Source: Actinomycetes bacterium
GTDB lineage: Bacteria > Actinomycetota > Acidimicrobiia > Acidimicrobiales > Acidimicrobiaceae
DNA length: 28,775 bases
Direction: 5' to 3'
Assembly (NCBI GenBank): GCA_021819725.1
Contig: JAKAQR010000037.1
Coordinates: forward strand, 1-28,775
Below are positions 16,157 through 24,010 of the stretch, piece by piece; positions within the stretch are counted from its first letter, which is position 1, and each line of letters begins with the position of its first letter. The notes under the pieces were generated by a model. The model ran no database searches. It was not told where the DNA came from and saw nothing but the letters and a program-made list of their open reading frames with translations. A program made the position numbers and the translations under genes.

Positions 16157-16872
16157 ATCTCGATCCCCTCCTCTTCCAACTTCTCCTCCATTATCTCCTC
16201 CAAAATCATGTGGATTCCTTGATCTACCTGCGCGATCATATCGAGTGCTCCTGTCTCGAGCCAAATGACGTACAGCTCCACCAGGGTCCTATCTGCAACT
16301 TGCCAGCCGGTTGTCGTGGTGTGCATCGTCTCCGGAGGCAGCATTCTTCGCCATAGATCAAGATTTTCTGAGACGTCCTTGACCTCGGGTCCCCAGTCAG
16401 GGAAGGCATCAGGCTGTAGCATGTCCGGCGACACTTGTGTTCCAGTAGACATGATTTTGTAGATGATACGAGAATATCCTGCGAGAGCGTCCTTGGCTGA
16501 ATGCAACCCCTCCTTTACCGCTACCTCTCGCATAATCGTGATCACTCCTCCTGGATTATTTCCTCTTGGGCAACGCAGACATGAGAAGCATTGCGAACAC
16601 TCCCAAATGTCCTCCTGCATCTGCTGAAACATCAAATCGACATCTCTACGGGCTGCCGCTTGAGCAATTCTGCGCGGTGAGAAATCATAGAATCGAGCAG
16701 AGGGGCAGGCAGCCACGCAAATCCCACACTCATAACACCCGTAAAGGTAGTCACCAAAACGCGAATCAGCCATCACCTGCGAGATCAGTCGCTCCTTCGT
16801 CGCCCGATCAACGTCGCTGTGCCCGGCAACATGATCACGTTTGAGATAAGGATCCTTGGTAGCGGCGGGCAT
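16153..16872 (-). CDS. hdrC1: sHdrC1, iron-sulfur heterodisulfide reductase-like subunit
   Basis: 239 residues with two ferredoxin-like motifs. The first is canonical, CYECGICVAACP (C46, C49, C52, C56). The second is CSQCFSCLRCP (C92, C95, C98, C101), where the last spacing is two residues instead of the usual three. HdrC relays electrons between HdrA and HdrB. The C-terminal 130 residues are helical and acidic, ending EEIMEEKLEEEGIEI. The ATG overlaps the stop of the preceding DsrE-family gene by one base (TGATG) and the end overlaps hdrB1 (ATGA), so the three genes are translationally linked. Confidence 0.92.
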   Translation of the reverse strand: MPAATKDPYLKRDHVAGHSDVDRATKERLISQVMADSRFGDYLYGCYECGICVAACPSARFYDFSPRRIAQAAARRDVDLMFQQMQEDIWECSQCFSCLRCPRGNNPGGVITIMREVAVKEGLHSAKDALAGYSRIIYKIMSTGTQVSPDMLQPDAFPDWGPEVKDVSENLDLWRRMLPPETMHTTTTGWQVADRTLVELYVIWLETGALDMIAQVDQGIHMILEEIMEEKLEEEGIEI

Positions 16873-17255
16873 CAGAACGAAACCACCGCGTCAGCGTTCA
16901 TCGCAAGATCATTAAAGGCCGCACCACCGATCATCTCTACGCCATCAACCAACTCCTCGATCGTGAGGTCGTTTAGGTCAAGTGAAGGTTGGCATACCCA
17001 AAGCCGTACTCCCAAATCGGTAGCCTGTTTTATGAAGTAGGAGAGCCGCTGGCCGCGATCACCTTTCGGACCAATCTTGTCGACCACGGACTTCTTCAAG
17101 AGCTGTGGTCCGTACATTGTAAAATAAATTCCCACTTCGACCTCCATAGCCGCCGCCGAAGCGGCGAGAAAAAATGGGGTCGCACAACGTCCCGGGTCGC
17201 TCTCTCCATGAGTTTGCACATAGAGAACCTTGCCTTCGAGTTCACCACTCCACAT
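16872..17255 (-). CDS. DsrE-family sulfur carrier protein
   Basis: 127 residues of the DsrE/DsrF-like fold. VLYVQTHGESDPGRCATPFFLAAS at the N terminus and VWVCQ-like sequence WVCQPSLDLND (C88), followed by ELVDGVEMIGGAAF, mark the family and its conserved persulfide cysteine; C24 is a second candidate. It differs from the DsrE3-type protein at 6239-6727 in length and in the sequence around the cysteine, so the operon carries two distinct DsrE-like carriers. The start ATG has an AAGGAAC ribosome binding site. It lies directly between tusA and hdrC1, the expected place for a protein that hands sulfur from TusA to the sHdr complex. Confidence 0.88.
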   Translation of the reverse strand: MWSGELEGKVLYVQTHGESDPGRCATPFFLAASAAAMEVEVGIYFTMYGPQLLKKSVVDKIGPKGDRGQRLSYFIKQATDLGVRLWVCQPSLDLNDLTIEELVDGVEMIGGAAFNDLAMNADAVVSF

Positions 17256-17335
17256 TGCATGTTCCTTGTCTGTTTAAAGGGCTTACAATGCCCACTCCAC
17301 GTCGACCACCGCTCTGACTGAGCACAAATGCGCTA

Positions 17336-17572
17336 TCAGCGGGTACGTCTGAGCAACACATGAAAAACGTCTCCGTCTTTCGTGATGCCTAAGAGCTCGT
17401 TACCCGTCCTCGCGGACCACGCATTCATGTCGGGCTCTACGCCAGGATCGGTTGCCAGAAGCTCCAGCACGCTCCCTATCTCAAGAGACTTCATGGCTTG
17501 GGAAGTCTTGATAACGGGCAGTGGACATTGGAGTCCGGTACAATCTAAGGTCTGTGACGGCTGATCTGTCAT
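17336..17572 (-). CDS. tusA: TusA sulfur carrier protein
   Basis: 78 residues from the ATG at 17572. DCTGLQCPLPVIKTSQAM contains the invariant CPxP motif, with the persulfide-carrying cysteine at C16. The alpha/beta two-layer fold is supported by SVLELLATDPGVEPDMNAW and the C-terminal DVFHVLLRR. TusA accepts and delivers sulfane sulfur and is a standard first partner of sHdr systems. I chose this start because an AGGGGGG ribosome binding site lies about 5 nt upstream; the frame is open to 17611. It is the first gene of the operon, 80 nt before the DsrE-family gene. Confidence 0.95.
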   Translation of the reverse strand: MTDQPSQTLDCTGLQCPLPVIKTSQAMKSLEIGSVLELLATDPGVEPDMNAWSARTGNELLGITKDGDVFHVLLRRTR

Positions 17573-17623
17573 TGATCCCCCCTGCGGCACACCGCGACCC
17601 GGGCTCCCCAAGCCAGGGTCTGT

Positions 17624-17643
17624 GTTAGTGCATGCGCACTAAC
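17624..17643. promoter_or_regulatory. Perfect inverted repeat, candidate operator of the sHdr operon
   Basis: GTTAGTGC and GCACTAAC arms of 8 bp separated by the 4 bp ATGC, with no mismatch. It sits 52 nt before the tusA ATG, immediately downstream of a minus-strand TAATAT, where transcription would begin. A repressor dimer bound here would block initiation. The ArsR-family protein at 5172-5537 is the obvious candidate ligand, which is an inference. I found no second copy of the arms elsewhere by eye. Confidence 0.6.
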
Positions 17644-17645
17644 GA

Positions 17646-17651
17646 ATATTA
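17646..17651 (-). promoter_or_regulatory. Putative -10 box of the tusA/sHdr promoter
   Basis: TAATAT on the minus strand, about 75 nt before the tusA start codon. No good -35 hexamer lies 16-18 bp upstream. The expected start point falls within the adjacent inverted repeat. Confidence 0.45.
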
Positions 17652-18026
17652 GAGTAACACACTTGGTTGCACCGTGTGAGAAATCCTCAAAATTTTTTCT
17701 CATCTGGCGTCTAGGAGTCGATGGTCGTCGGCTCACGAACACCGGTAAGTACGGTCGTATGCCCGCCGCCTACGCTATCCTTCGACCGCGGTGTGTCGAT
17801 AGAATACTCGCTCAATTCCGATCTGGCATGCCATGAGAGCTACTCAAGCTTTACGCTCTGAGCGCTGCGAATCCGACTCGCTTTGGCCTATTCTTTGGCC
17901 TATTCATGAAGAACTCGTCACTCAGCCACGCAGCCAGGGCTCCTGGTTCGCCACGTCCAATGATCCAAGCCTTTCAACCCACGAGCATGTAGACTGGGCT
18001 GTTCTTCACTGGTGGTCTAGCAGTGG
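17652..18026. other. Divergent intergenic region between tusA and the MFS gene
   Basis: About 375 bases holding the upstream parts of both promoters. A 65-codon plus-strand frame (17833-18030) has no recognisable content and overlaps the MFS start. A/T runs at 17688-17700 lie 40 nt upstream of the tusA -10 box. A short tandem duplication is listed separately. Confidence 0.5.
17882..17905. repeat. 12-bp tandem duplication
   Basis: TTTGGCCTATTC occurs twice in direct succession. It is probably a slippage duplication in non-coding DNA upstream of the MFS gene. Confidence 0.7.
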
Positions 18027-19301
18027 TTGAACAAGCGGTACTGGTTGAGTCAACGTGAGAGTGAGCCGAGTTTGAACGATCATGCTGTGTGGTATCTTCT
18101 GATCGCCAGAGCGTTGCGTGAGGTTGCCTTTGGGGTAATCGCAATTATCTTGCCGCTGTACTGGCATGAACAACACGTCTCCGCCTTGGAGATCGGAGCA
18201 CTTTTTACTACTGCCCTCCTTGGTTCATCGTTAATCTCGCTTTGGATCGGTCGTCACGTTGATCACTTCGGGCGAAGGCGACTCCTGATGTTGAGCTCGC
18301 TGCTCTGGCTTGTCGCCTCCCCCTTTCTCCTCGTCACCAGGGAGCCCCTGGTTCTCGGCGCCATCATCATCTTTGGCAGCATCTCCCCGACCGGCAAAGA
18401 GATCGGCTTGTTTCTCGGCATCGAACAAGCGATGCTCTCGAAGCTCGCCAAAGGGCACGCCCGAACGAAGACGTATGCCTGGTTCACGCTTGTTGGCTAT
18501 GTATCCACCGCCGCCGGTGCTTTGATCGCCGCACTTCTCGGCTTCGGTCTTGGGCGCAATGTCGAAATCTCGGCAGAGTTGTTCCGCATCATCGTACTTG
18601 CCTACTCAGGTATCGCGCTGGTCCAGCTAGTCCTCTACGCCGTGATTCCCCGGTCGGTTGAACAGACAAGGGCGACCTCCATGGAGGGAGGCGATGCAGA
18701 GCGCTATCGGCCACGAGGCGAGGTCCGCAAGGTGGTGACTACGCTCACCGCGCTCTTTAGCGTCGATGCCTTCGGCTCAGGTCTCATCGTCCAGGGGCTC
18801 TTGGTCTACTGGTTCAGAGTCAAGTTCGGATTCGACCTCGAACAACTTGGGCTTCTCTTCTTCGGCACGAACCTATTCTCGGCGCTATCATCGTTAGTCG
18901 CCGCCTCGATCTCGAAGCGTTTCGGACTGCTCAACACCATGGTGTTTACCCATCTGCCTTCGAATGTCCTGCTCATCCTCGTGCCGTTTGCTCCCACGGG
19001 GTTGCTGGCAGCGGTTGCACTTCTCGCCAGGCACATGCTCTCACAGATGGATGTGCCAACACGGCAGGCTTACACGATGGCGATCGTCGATGCCCAGGAT
19101 CGAGGCTACCTAGCAACCACGACCAATGCCGCCCGAGGCCTGGGAACCGGTGCCTCTCCCTTGATCGCCGGGCTTTTCCTCTCCAATGTCGCCCTCTTTG
19201 CCTATCCGTTCGTGATCGCCGGTGGACTAAAAGCCGGATACGACGTAGTGATTTATGCGATCTTTCGAAAGGTGCCAACACCCTACAGCGAGACTCAGTA
19301 G
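18027..19301 (+). CDS. MFS transporter
   Basis: About 424 residues with roughly 11-12 hydrophobic segments, the length of the major facilitator superfamily. The loop after the second helix reads GRHVDHFGRRRLL, which is motif A of the family. A hydrophilic central loop (residues about 210-235, RSVEQTRATSMEGGDAERYRPRGEV) separates two six-helix halves. The substrate cannot be told from sequence. The gene is divergent from tusA and convergent with the SNF2 gene (50-nt gap). The start is uncertain: TTG at 18027 is the first possible codon after an in-frame stop at 18018, and later TTG codons (18045, 18072) are alternatives; no clear ribosome binding site favours one. It could serve efflux or uptake of a sulfur or organic anion, but only its position suggests this. 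Confidence 0.85.
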   Translation: MNKRYWLSQRESEPSLNDHAVWYLLIARALREVAFGVIAIILPLYWHEQHVSALEIGALFTTALLGSSLISLWIGRHVDHFGRRRLLMLSSLLWLVASPFLLVTREPLVLGAIIIFGSISPTGKEIGLFLGIEQAMLSKLAKGHARTKTYAWFTLVGYVSTAAGALIAALLGFGLGRNVEISAELFRIIVLAYSGIALVQLVLYAVIPRSVEQTRATSMEGGDAERYRPRGEVRKVVTTLTALFSVDAFGSGLIVQGLLVYWFRVKFGFDLEQLGLLFFGTNLFSALSSLVAASISKRFGLLNTMVFTHLPSNVLLILVPFAPTGLLAAVALLARHMLSQMDVPTRQAYTMAIVDAQDRGYLATTTNAARGLGTGASPLIAGLFLSNVALFAYPFVIAGGLKAGYDVVIYAIFRKVPTPYSETQ

Positions 19302-19351
19302 TCGACGTACGCCGTTCAACCCGCCGAGCTGCAGGAGCCAACATGGAAGAA

Positions 19352-22300
19352 CTACTGTTGGCGCATCAGTTCAAGGAGTTCACGCGCGGAAGGAGGCGAA
19401 CCCATCGACCCGTCATCGCCTAACACGCCCTCCGCCAAGGCAAGCTTGGAAGCATGGAGATCGGTGATGGTCTCTTCGATCGTGTCCTTCGCAATCAGTC
19501 GATACGAGGTCACCGGACGGCTTTGCCCGATCCGATGCGCCCTCCCCATAGCCTGCTCCTCAACGGCAGGGTTCCACCATGGATCAGTGATGATCACGTA
19601 GTCCGCAGCAGTCAGGTTCAACCCAACACCTCCGGCCTTGATGCTCATCAGAAAGAAGTTCGAGGCACCAGCCTGGAACTCCTCCACCTCCAGGGTACGC
19701 CGCGATGCAGGTGTTGAACCGTCGAGATACCGATAACTGATTTGGGCAGCATCAAATGCTTGGCGAACCAACGTCAAAAAATCAACAAATTGGGAGAAGA
19801 CGAGTGCCTGATGTCCGTTTTCCTGGATCTCGTTCGCCAGGTCGAGGAGTGCCTCAATCTTGGAGCCAGGAGCGTCAAATCGCGGTTCAATCAATCGAGG
19901 GTCGCACGCCCCTCGACGCAGTCGCGTCAATTCTGCCAGGATATGGAAACTCGCCTGCGCTTCATCCTGGGCTACGGCGAGCTCAGCCGCCTCGAGCGCG
20001 CGTTGCCGCAATGCCTCGTAGAAATACCTCTCGTCTTCACGCGGCTCTACCACCAGTGTTAGTTCCGTTCGTGAGGGCAAATCACCAAGAACGTCAGTCT
20101 TGAGTCGTCGAAGAACAAACGGGGACACGATCCTGTGTAAGCGCCTGCGCGCTGACTGATCCCTATCGCGCTCCACCGGCGTCACAAACCGCCGCCCGAA
20201 CTGTGCCGGAGAGCCGAGCAACCCTGGATTGAGGAAGTTCAGAATCGAATACAGCTCAGTGAGGTGATTTTCTATTGGGGTCCCAGACAACGCCATCTTG
20301 AACTCCGCCTGGAGTCCCGCCAATGCCTGGGTACGCTTTGCAGCAATATTCTTGATGGCCTGTGCTTCATCGGCAATGAGTGTCCGCCAGACCCGCGAAC
20401 TCAAAACCTCCTCGTCCTGGAGCAGCATGTTGTACGAAACGATCAGCAGATCACGTCCGGTCGCCTCGGCAACCACGCGAGCACGGTCTGCCCGGCTGTA
20501 GTTCACCGGGTTGAGGGTAGGAGCAAACCTGACGGTCTCCTTGAACCAGTTATCCACCACCGAGGTGGGACAAACCACGAGTATTGGACCAGTTTCCGTA
20601 CGCGACCGCGCGAGAGCGACCGCCAGCGCTTGCAGTGTCTTACCTAACCCCATGTCATCTGCAAGACATGCTCCAAGCCCAGACTCGGCGAGGCGCATCG
20701 CCCAGACGAATCCTTCACGCTGGTATGGGCGTAGCTCTGCCTCCAGCGTCGGGGGCACCATTGGGACCAGCTGTTCACTTCGTTGTAGACGTTCGATCAA
20801 CGCCATTGAACTGGCATCAAAGGTTGCCTGCGTACCCTCGCTAAGATCGAGAAGTGAACCAACTGCGAGCTTTGATGCCCTGATCTCCTTACCTGAGTCG
20901 TCGATGACTGCACCAAGTTCAAGGATCCGTTCCCTCAGGGCTCCCGTGAGCGCAAGATATTGTCCCTCCTTCAGGGTTACGAACTTAGAGCCTTGAGCAG
21001 CCGCGTTGATCAGCTCCTTCAGCGCGATCACCTTATCTTCCTCGAATTCAACACCACCCTTGACCGCCAGCCAGTCTCGCTGACTCGCCACGGTGACACG
21101 CAATGCTCGCAAGCCCGGAGACAACACCTGGATAGCCTTGCCCTTGGGCCAATCGAGCTCGACTTCGTCGAGGAAGGCGTTGAGAGTCTCCAACGCGTCA
21201 AGGGCCTCGTCAGCCGTTTCGAATTCAATCTCAGTCGCCAATTCTGTGTTGGCAACTCCAAGGGCACCTGTGATCCTGGTGCTGAGATCGGTCTCCCAAT
21301 CGAGATCTCGGGTCGTCGCCACCGTCTCGCTGCCAACCCGGGTCACCACTTTGGCTCTACCGACTCCAGGGACGAATCGAGGCCCATCCGCGCCGAGAGG
21401 TGCCGAGACCAGTCGCATCGTCACACCGTCATTCCGCGGCCTGAGTTCGCAACGAAGTTTGGACGCGGCATCCACAAGTCGTCCTGCGACCACCTCGTCG
21501 GATTGGATCTCAAAGTGTGCACTCAACGCCGCCAGGGTGGAGTCGATATCACCGACAGCCTCACGAGGCAGTTGAAGACGCTTACCCATCAACTGGATCG
21601 CCTGACGCTGTGCTTTGGTCAGCCGAATCACCACGAGACGCGCTGGCGGCTCGAAGACGGCCAACAGCACCTGGCTTGTCGTCGACCGACCCCAAAACAA
21701 AGCGTTGCTTTGATTCACGAGGTCTGCCAACGGTGCCGGTCCCACACCGACTTCAAAACCATCCTCGCTCCGGCTCACGGTGACCTCAGGGCGACCCTCA
21801 CTAACCTCGATGAATCGCTCAGGATCGGTCCTCAATGCGACGCGTGGATGCCCGATTAGACTCATCATCGCAGCGCCGAGGTCGAGTTCATAGCCTCGTC
21901 GCCCCCCGTCGACCTTGTGAATCGAACGCAACACTCGCGCATCTTCACCTGGCAGATCGGAATCGGCTACCAGCCTTGCCAAGGTTACACCTTTGGGCTT
22001 GCCCCAACCCCGAACTCCCTTCGTCTGCGCGAAAGGCTCAATCGCACGCAGGTTACCGTCTTGCGCCCTGTCGATCACCCAGATATATCGGCTCTCACGC
22101 TCTTGTATCTCGTCGTCCAGCGACCGTAGCGAGTCCAAGACCAACCGCCAGTGAGGGAGTTGCGAGCCAACAAAAAAGGGGGAGGGATGATCTTGCTGGG
22201 TTGCATGAGCCAGTGCCACATCGGCAAGTTCTACCAGTCGAGTGAAACCGCACTGGGCGAAAAACCAGGCAGCACGATCACGAACGGCATCGAGGGTTAA

Positions 22301-23350
22301 CTCGACGGATGAGGTCGACTGGAACTCCGGAGCCAGCCAATTGACCAACAACAGATCGGCGAGGGCGTCAAGGCCGACGGCGTTTGCTCGCGTGAACACA
22401 TTGGGGTCAAAACCTTCTTGGCCAAGTCGCACACGAATCGCATGCACCCACTTGCCAAAGAAAGTGAACCGCGATGGGTTCTTCGAACGAGAGCTCGTGA
22501 CGCAGTACCTGGCGGCCCGCTCGAGATCGCTCACATTGCCGGATGCGAGTAGTGCCATCGGGTACCAGAACTGCGTGGAAGGAGCAAGGGGGGCAATTCG
22601 GCTCCTCGTCACCTTCGCATAGCGAGCCAGCGCTTCACCAAACGTCTTTGCCCCGAGATCGAACTGGCCAGTTCGAATCTGAATCAATGCGTCAAGAAAC
22701 GGGGCGAAGAGCCCCCGGGCATCATCAGCACATACTCGCGCCCTAGGTTCGTCTCCCCGCAGGAACAGAATCTGAGCAAGCGCGAATCGAGACTCGTCAC
22801 TGAGAGAGTCGTCGTTGATGAGAACATCCAACGAGTCCAGTACGCTCGCATCGAACGCACTCAAACAGCTTGCAAGAGCCTCATCTACCACCCAGCCACG
22901 CCACTCAGGTATGAGATGTTCCAAAAGGCGAGCATCGAATCGGTCGACAAAGGCTTCCCAAAACTGATCACTCTCCTGAACTCTCTTGGAGTAATACTGG
23001 CGAATAATGCCACGCCCCTGGCCCTGCATCGCTGCGAGTCGCATGCGCCCAACCTCGAGAAAACTATCCAGCGCATACACGCGATAGCCCGCACTTTCAA
23101 GCACATTGGCGAGCTTTGAGTAGTGTACCGTGTCGACAAGCTCGAAATAGAGATCGTTGCCGAGACTTCCATCGATCTTGGCATAACCCTCTTGGCCATA
23201 GTCCACTAGTAAACCCGCATTGCTCAGTTCAACCCAGGCAGCGTCTGACTTTGCCTTCGTGATGGACCCTGGAAGTATGTCTGATCGTATCATGAGGCTT
23301 GTCACTTCAAAGCTCAGTTTCTTTGTGGTCAAGCCCCACTGCAGAGCCAT
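19352..23350 (-). CDS. SNF2-family DEAD/DEAH-box ATPase with large N-terminal region
   Basis: 1332 residues. The C-terminal ~460 residues are a complete SNF2 ATPase: ADDMGLGKT (Walker A, near residue 897), IADEAQAIKN (DEAQ box, near 992), LSGTPIENHLTELYSILNFL, ALVFSQFVDFL, YLDGST, IKAGGVGLNLTAADYVI and GRAHRIGQ (motif VI, near 1272). Such enzymes move along double-stranded DNA and remodel protein-DNA complexes; RapA/HepA is the best-known bacterial relative. The first ~870 residues have no motif I recognise. They are probably helical-repeat-like in the first 400 residues (many ALARYAK, SDLERAARYC, FALAQILFL segments), followed by a beta-rich part. No nuclease, methylase or other defence gene is adjacent, so a defence role is not supported. 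The ATG at 23350 is clear; an internal ATG at 23293 is possible. Confidence 0.9.
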   Translation of the reverse strand: MALQWGLTTKKLSFEVTSLMIRSDILPGSITKAKSDAAWVELSNAGLLVDYGQEGYAKIDGSLGNDLYFELVDTVHYSKLANVLESAGYRVYALDSFLEVGRMRLAAMQGQGRGIIRQYYSKRVQESDQFWEAFVDRFDARLLEHLIPEWRGWVVDEALASCLSAFDASVLDSLDVLINDDSLSDESRFALAQILFLRGDEPRARVCADDARGLFAPFLDALIQIRTGQFDLGAKTFGEALARYAKVTRSRIAPLAPSTQFWYPMALLASGNVSDLERAARYCVTSSRSKNPSRFTFFGKWVHAIRVRLGQEGFDPNVFTRANAVGLDALADLLLVNWLAPEFQSTSSVELTLDAVRDRAAWFFAQCGFTRLVELADVALAHATQQDHPSPFFVGSQLPHWRLVLDSLRSLDDEIQERESRYIWVIDRAQDGNLRAIEPFAQTKGVRGWGKPKGVTLARLVADSDLPGEDARVLRSIHKVDGGRRGYELDLGAAMMSLIGHPRVALRTDPERFIEVSEGRPEVTVSRSEDGFEVGVGPAPLADLVNQSNALFWGRSTTSQVLLAVFEPPARLVVIRLTKAQRQAIQLMGKRLQLPREAVGDIDSTLAALSAHFEIQSDEVVAGRLVDAASKLRCELRPRNDGVTMRLVSAPLGADGPRFVPGVGRAKVVTRVGSETVATTRDLDWETDLSTRITGALGVANTELATEIEFETADEALDALETLNAFLDEVELDWPKGKAIQVLSPGLRALRVTVASQRDWLAVKGGVEFEEDKVIALKELINAAAQGSKFVTLKEGQYLALTGALRERILELGAVIDDSGKEIRASKLAVGSLLDLSEGTQATFDASSMALIERLQRSEQLVPMVPPTLEAELRPYQREGFVWAMRLAESGLGACLADDMGLGKTLQALAVALARSRTETGPILVVCPTSVVDNWFKETVRFAPTLNPVNYSRADRARVVAEATGRDLLIVSYNMLLQDEEVLSSRVWRTLIADEAQAIKNIAAKRTQALAGLQAEFKMALSGTPIENHLTELYSILNFLNPGLLGSPAQFGRRFVTPVERDRDQSARRRLHRIVSPFVLRRLKTDVLGDLPSRTELTLVVEPREDERYFYEALRQRALEAAELAVAQDEAQASFHILAELTRLRRGACDPRLIEPRFDAPGSKIEALLDLANEIQENGHQALVFSQFVDFLTLVRQAFDAAQISYRYLDGSTPASRRTLEVEEFQAGASNFFLMSIKAGGVGLNLTAADYVIITDPWWNPAVEEQAMGRAHRIGQSRPVTSYRLIAKDTIEETITDLHASKLALAEGVLGDDGSMGSPPSARELLELMRQQ

Positions 23351-23901
23351 AGCCTTCGCTAAGTTTTTCGCATTCTCCGACAGCAGATTCGATCACTCCT
23401 CTCGACGATCCCAGTCATCAACACCTACACGCGGCCCAGCCCGACATAGCTGCGTACGGAGCGCAACCGCGCAGACACTGCCATCCTAGCCACCCAAAGC
23501 ACGCGCACTCTGGCACAAAGGCAAAAGCCAACGATGGTACGCGCTCACCCTGCCACTAGCCCAACCACGCCTTGGAGCCACTCCGTTGCTCGCGAGCGAT
23601 CTCCCGCATGCAAAGTTGATGACCCCTCGAGAGCCACCTACCATTGTGAACACGCCTCTGTCCAGTACGAACCTATTGGGACGATACCCACACGAAGAAG
23701 CACGAGCGTCAGTATCGTGAAGCACTGTTCGATGAGGAGGCACACCCGCTTGATTCGCTATCCTCCTGAACGTATTGCCGAAAAGCACACCACCCTTTAC
23801 CCATGAGTACCACGAAACCTGGCACACACTGAGTGCATATAGTCCTAGAGTGGGGATGAGGCGTTTTCCTTCAGTCAAGCGGACAACACTCCGATAGGCA
23901 A
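23351..23901. other. Intergenic region, no convincing gene
   Basis: About 550 bases between the divergent SNF2 and GGDEF-EAL genes. The longest frame (minus strand, 23486-23878) has no domain I recognise and no good ribosome binding site. I see no tRNA or repeat here. Confidence 0.5.
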
Positions 23902-23956
23902 TCCATGGACGTCTTCAGATAGCGAGTCCGCTGTGGACCCGCTATCTGGGCATGGA
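23902..23956 (+). promoter_or_regulatory. Strong stem-loop in the 5' leader of the GGDEF-EAL gene
   Basis: CAGATAGCGAGTCC (23916-23929) pairs with GGACCCGCTATCTG (23935-23948) over 14 positions with one mismatch, around a 5-nt loop. An outer helix TCCATG/CATGGA (23902-23907 with 23951-23956) extends it across an internal loop. No U-run follows, so it is not a simple terminator. It ends about 55 nt before the preferred start codon. It could be a regulatory leader or a protein-binding palindrome. It does not resemble a GEMM c-di-GMP riboswitch by eye. Confidence 0.6.
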
Positions 23957-24010
23957 ATCTATGGCTTTGGTACCCAATCAATGAGTTCAACTACCAAACA
24001 GGAGCGGGCA

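Noticed and set aside
16157..16264. N-terminal extension of hdrB1 in the long open frame
   Set aside because: It lies entirely inside hdrC1, and the ATG at 16156 gives the standard ATGA overlap.
17275..17295. Short GGGC/GCCC hairpin between tusA and the DsrE-family gene
   Set aside because: The stem is only 4 bp and there is no clean T-run, so a terminator or processing site is not supported.
17833..18030. 65-codon plus-strand frame upstream of the MFS gene
   Set aside because: It contains the 12-bp tandem duplication, has no family resemblance and overlaps the MFS start.
23486..23878. 130-codon minus-strand open frame between the SNF2 and GGDEF-EAL genes
   Set aside because: No recognisable domain, no ribosome binding site, and composition like a random frame.
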